Virus record (IMG/VR): IMGVR_UViG_3300045977_000498
Span: 1-49,996 of that record
Length of the DNA: 49,996 bases
DNA from: a virus
Direction: 5' to 3' (one strand)
The notes under the pieces are model-generated. The model was not told the DNA's origin and made no database searches. It saw only the letters and a program-made list of their open reading frames with translations. This document shows, piece after piece, positions 46,506-49,996 of this stretch. The number at the start of each line of letters is the position of its first letter. Position 1 is the stretch's first letter. The translations under genes and the position numbers were made by a program.

Positions 46506-49500
46506 TGGCCACGGGCTCGATCGACTTCACCGTCAGCGAAACGGCCGGCGTGACCCGCGCCGCCGGCGGCACGCTCGCCTCCCCTCGGTTCCCGTTTGCG
46601 ATCCCGCTCCGCGCCGACGAGGCGAAGCTCAACACCAATCAGTTCCGGGTCATCGACACGTCCACCAACCAGCCGCTGACACAGGTGGCCTTCCGCATGG
46701 CGGAGCTGCCGCTGGGGCATGCCAGCGGCGGCTGCGTGGGCGGCGCCCGCTGGGGCGACTACGGCAACACCGGCCATCGGGGCGCGGTGTGCCTGGTGGA
46801 CTTCCTGCCCACGGTGGGCGCCAACGAAACGCGCACCTACCAGCTGCAGACCTCCGGCGGCAGCGGCTCGACGGCGGGCGGCATCACCGTCGGCACGAGC
46901 AACCCCGACTACTACGAGATCAACACCGGCGCGATCACCGCGCGCGTGCCCCGGCGGGGCGCGATGTCCGTCCTCGAGTTCCTACGCGAGAACAGCACCG
47001 GCTTCGCCGCGATCAATGGGGATGGCGGCGGGCTCTGGATGCAGGGCATTGCGGGCAGTCCCCCGAGCCCCGGCACCGGCCCCGCCAACAATCAGGCGGG
47101 CGACTACGTCTCCAACCTGGACATCAGCGGCGATGGCGCCAGCAACGGCGGCGACCCGCTGGAGATTGCCCGCCCCACCAAATACTTCACGTCGATCGAG
47201 TTCGCCAACTCGCAGCGCGTGCGGATCAAGATCGACACGATCCGCTGCGTCGGCGCCACCGGCGAGTTCAAGGGCATGAACCGGGACCATCAGGGCAGCG
47301 CCAGCGCCGTCCCGACCCCGCGCGCGGCCACGTGGGATGTCTACTTGGAGTTCTTCCGCAACTCCGGCGCCATCCGGCGCCAGTTCATCTTCAAGTCCAC
47401 CGGCGGCGGGGAGCCGCTGGCGAACGGCGGCGAGGCCAGTGATTGCGCGGTGCAGGGCTACGGCGTCGATACCGTCACGACGTTCACCGGCTCCATGACG
47501 GCGCACACCCGCGACGAGACGGGTGCCACGAAGGTCATGTCGGTGACGAGCGCGACGGCCAAGACGCTGCGCCAGTTGCAGGCGCCGACGTCGTCCACCT
47601 ACGGCATGAGCCTGCAGCGCACGGGCGACTTCACGCCGACCGGCACGCCGATCACCATGCTGGAAGCGTTCTACGCCGTCTCCAACGGCACGGTCACGCT
47701 GCTGGAGATCCCCTTCCAGTGGCGTGAGCGCCAGCCCATGGGGTTCTCCCATACGCCCGCGACGGGGCGCCTGCGCTGGGAGATGCTGAACCCGAGCGAA
47801 GGCGATCTCCACCACATGAGCATCTTCCCGCACACGTACCACAACCGGAAGGGCCATCACTGGGCCTACCACGAAGACTGGCTGGTCCTCGTGCCGGGCA
47901 CCCTCACCGCCACGCAGATGCGGGAGATGGTGCAGGCGCTCGCGGGCAAGCACGAGCTGAAGACCAACGGTGTGTACGCGGCCACCGCCAGCGAGACCGC
48001 CGCCGGGGCGCAGCAGCCCTCGCTGCTCGGCCAGGCCGACGCCAACCACTGGGATGATACGCGCGTCTGGGGGCGGATGCCGGTGAAGACCACGTCGCGC
48101 CCGGATCTGCTCGGCACCCCGGGCTTCTTGGGCCTCGCCGGGGGCAAACCCGGGAGCGTGTCGAAGTGGGACGACGTGGATGACCGCATGAACCAGTGGG
48201 CCGACGTCTGGCATGACGAGGCGGCGCGGTCCGGGCTGAGCGAGCCTGGCGACGCCTCATTCCGCACACTCCAGGCCAACTCCACCGAGCGGCAGTTCTG
48301 GAATGATCGCTATTTCGGCTGCCACGCCGCCTCCGGCGGCATCGGCCCCAACGACTACGAGTATGGCAGTTATCCGATCTATGCCTGGCTCCGCCGGAAC
48401 GACCGGGGCGATTTCGCCATCGCGTGGGAAGCGACCACCCACTTCGCGACGGTGGACATCCTGCACAAGCTCCCGAACCTCGCCGGATGGGCCTGTGGGC
48501 AAGTCAGCGATATCGCCGCGCCGCCCGGCACCTTCCACTGGGGCGGGGGCAACGCCGGGCTGGAGTACCAGCAGGAGTGGGAATGCCTCTCCTTGATGTA
48601 TCTCCTGACGGGGGAGTACCTGTATCTCGAAGCGGGCATCCACTGCCTCAACTTCTACAACCACTGGCTCTACGGCTTCACACGCGGCTCGGGCCCGACG
48701 TTTGTCGGGCACTACCAGACCGATACCGGCACGGTCAACGGCAACGCGGTCACCTTTTCCAATCCCTCGCGCTGGACCGGCACGCCGCAAGGCATTCCGA
48801 CGGGCCGGCCCCCGCAGACGCGCATCGCGATCCGCCCATCGGATACCACCACGTTCATTTCAAGCAGCCCGGCTACCGTGTCCTCGTTCGGCCAGTTCCT
48901 GGTCATCACCGGCACCACCTGGGGCGCCCTCTCGGTCTCGGTGGGCACCGGGCCGGTCGACGAGGGGTGGGGCGCGTCCGCAGTTCCGTTCTTCTTGGAG
49001 ACCTCCGGGCGCTGGGTTGGCGCGGAGATCACGGTGGGGGTCTCCGTGTACCGCGTGACGAATCTTTGGACGGCCACGAACGATCAGGTTCGGGTGACGG
49101 CCAATGGTAGTCAATCGGCGTGGTCGATTTCGACCAACGCCAGCGTCGGAGCCGTCACCTACGCCAACAAGACCGATGTCCGGGTGCAAGTGGCCGGCGC
49201 GACGAAGACGGTCGATACGCACTACACCGTCTCCGGTTTGGGAACGACCACCGCCACGGTGACGTTCACGGCGGGGAACATTCCCACAGCAGGCCAACTC
49301 GTCGTGATCCAGTCGTTTCAGGGTCGGCGCGTCCTGATCTCACCGAGCCCGGCCCCCGCGATCAGCGGGCAGATCGCCACGATCACCTCCTTCCCTCGGC
49401 GCACGACGTTTGCGGGATACGTGGAATCCATCAGCGGATCCGTCGCGCAGGTGTCGTGGCAGTTCGGCACGCCTGCGTCCGGCACGTATAGCTTTGAGCC

Positions 49501-49996
49501 CATGCTGGTCCACTACAACTCCCCCCGCGCGTACACCTGGCCCCTCGCCGGCATCATCGGGCTGGCGCGCTGCCTGGGCGGCACCGTCGCGACGACGTAT
49601 GCCACGGGGGGGAGCTACGATCTCTACCGACGCATTCACGACAGCAGCCGGTTCATGCTCTGGTGGGAACAGTCCTGTACGCATCCGTCGATGAGCCCGT
49701 CGATGGGCGGCATTGGCACCTGGGGCACGACGAATGGGACGGCGACCTTCACGAATCACTGGTATGGCGGGCATGGCGCCATCCATGCGACGGCCCACGA
49801 ATATCCCACGATCCCCCTGCGCAACGCCCATCAGTTTGCGGAATCGCGGCGCGCCCTCGGCCTCGGCCCGAGCTTCTTCACGGCCGGCTTCGGCACCGAT
49901 CTCATCAACCTACTCTACCGGTGGGGTTGCCATACCTGGATGGGCGTGGATGGCCTGAGCCCCATCACGTCCGGCACGCCCGCCTCCGGCGGCGGC
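46262..49996. repeat. Direct repeat, copy 2 (genome wraps around)
   Basis: Repeat of 1-3735 at offset 46,261. Differs at 49900, 49901, 49909, 49912 and 49918: four synonymous changes and one Ile-to-Leu in the adhesin. Sequence after 49918 matches again. Confidence 0.9.
46505..49996 (+). CDS. 5' part of the giant receptor-binding protein (partial, second copy)
   Basis: Same gene as 244-6153, beginning at ATG 46505 with TGATG overlap to the upstream fibre gene, and cut by the window end after about 1164 codons. Contains the N-terminal beta region and most of the toroid-like region. Carries the five-base variant cluster near its end, changing DIINLLYR to DLINLLYR. Confidence 0.88.
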   Translation, partial: MATGSIDFTVSETAGVTRAAGGTLASPRFPFAIPLRADEAKLNTNQFRVIDTSTNQPLTQVAFRMAELPLGHASGGCVGGARWGDYGNTGHRGAVCLVDFLPTVGANETRTYQLQTSGGSGSTAGGITVGTSNPDYYEINTGAITARVPRRGAMSVLEFLRENSTGFAAINGDGGGLWMQGIAGSPPSPGTGPANNQAGDYVSNLDISGDGASNGGDPLEIARPTKYFTSIEFANSQRVRIKIDTIRCVGATGEFKGMNRDHQGSASAVPTPRAATWDVYLEFFRNSGAIRRQFIFKSTGGGEPLANGGEASDCAVQGYGVDTVTTFTGSMTAHTRDETGATKVMSVTSATAKTLRQLQAPTSSTYGMSLQRTGDFTPTGTPITMLEAFYAVSNGTVTLLEIPFQWRERQPMGFSHTPATGRLRWEMLNPSEGDLHHMSIFPHTYHNRKGHHWAYHEDWLVLVPGTLTATQMREMVQALAGKHELKTNGVYAATASETAAGAQQPSLLGQADANHWDDTRVWGRMPVKTTSRPDLLGTPGFLGLAGGKPGSVSKWDDVDDRMNQWADVWHDEAARSGLSEPGDASFRTLQANSTERQFWNDRYFGCHAASGGIGPNDYEYGSYPIYAWLRRNDRGDFAIAWEATTHFATVDILHKLPNLAGWACGQVSDIAAPPGTFHWGGGNAGLEYQQEWECLSLMYLLTGEYLYLEAGIHCLNFYNHWLYGFTRGSGPTFVGHYQTDTGTVNGNAVTFSNPSRWTGTPQGIPTGRPPQTRIAIRPSDTTTFISSSPATVSSFGQFLVITGTTWGALSVSVGTGPVDEGWGASAVPFFLETSGRWVGAEITVGVSVYRVTNLWTATNDQVRVTANGSQSAWSISTNASVGAVTYANKTDVRVQVAGATKTVDTHYTVSGLGTTTATVTFTAGNIPTAGQLVVIQSFQGRRVLISPSPAPAISGQIATITSFPRRTTFAGYVESISGSVAQVSWQFGTPASGTYSFEPMLVHYNSPRAYTWPLAGIIGLARCLGGTVATTYATGGSYDLYRRIHDSSRFMLWWEQSCTHPSMSPSMGGIGTWGTTNGTATFTNHWYGGHGAIHATAHEYPTIPLRNAHQFAESRRALGLGPSFFTAGFGTDLINLLYRWGCHTWMGVDGLSPITSGTPASGGG

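Overview
The window looks like the complete genome of a tailed, virulent, podovirus-like bacteriophage read slightly more than once around. Bases 46262-49996 repeat bases 1-3735 at a constant offset of 46,261, so the unit genome is about 46.3 kb, circular or circularly permuted as assembled (or terminally redundant). The phage assignment rests on large terminase, portal, scaffold, HK97-type capsid, adaptor, tail hub, internal virion proteins and holin. I see no tape measure, tail sheath, integrase, repressor, tRNA or CRISPR array. The host cannot be named from the sequence.

Layout. (1) A rightward late block runs from about 41.5 kb through the map junction to 25.4 kb: terminase, small structural genes, a GC-rich receptor-binding module (about 44.27 kb through the junction to 6.24 kb), portal, a HEXXH protein, scaffold, capsid, head-tail adaptors, fibre-like proteins, tail hub, ejection proteins including one of 1594 residues, and a holin. 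(2) A leftward block from 36.07 down to 25.42 kb carries replication and DNA modification: a DUF3987-type helicase, family A polymerase, a separate UDG-exonuclease fusion, a DUF669 protein, a Sak4-like ATPase and a Cas4/RecB-like nuclease, interleaved with folE, queD, queE, queC and a DpdA-like transglycosylase. (3) Leftward early operons (41.34 down to 36.1 kb) hold many tiny genes, including zinc-knuckle proteins, single-helix membrane peptides and a family of small basic proteins.

How it works together. Early leftward promoters carrying a shared 38-bp element probably express the small takeover proteins first. A near-consensus promoter at 36.1 kb then drives the replication and modification operon. 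FolE, QueD, QueE and QueC should make preQ0 from GTP, and the DpdA-like protein would exchange it for guanine in phage DNA, a known defence against restriction. The rightward terminase promoter contains a perfect 14-bp palindrome in its spacer, suggesting repression early in infection. Genes overlap almost everywhere by 1-4 bases (ATGA, GTGA, TGATG), so many starts could be fixed by coupling even for genes of 19-60 codons.

Most unusual parts: four paralogous small basic proteins (starts at 41340, 40283, 37143 and 35594, minus strand), each with an RNA hairpin directly before its ribosome-binding site; a polymerase split into UDG-exonuclease, a 44-residue Cys-rich peptide and polymerase; a (TC)n tract inside a long inverted repeat; and GC-rich inserts whose edges fall inside genes.
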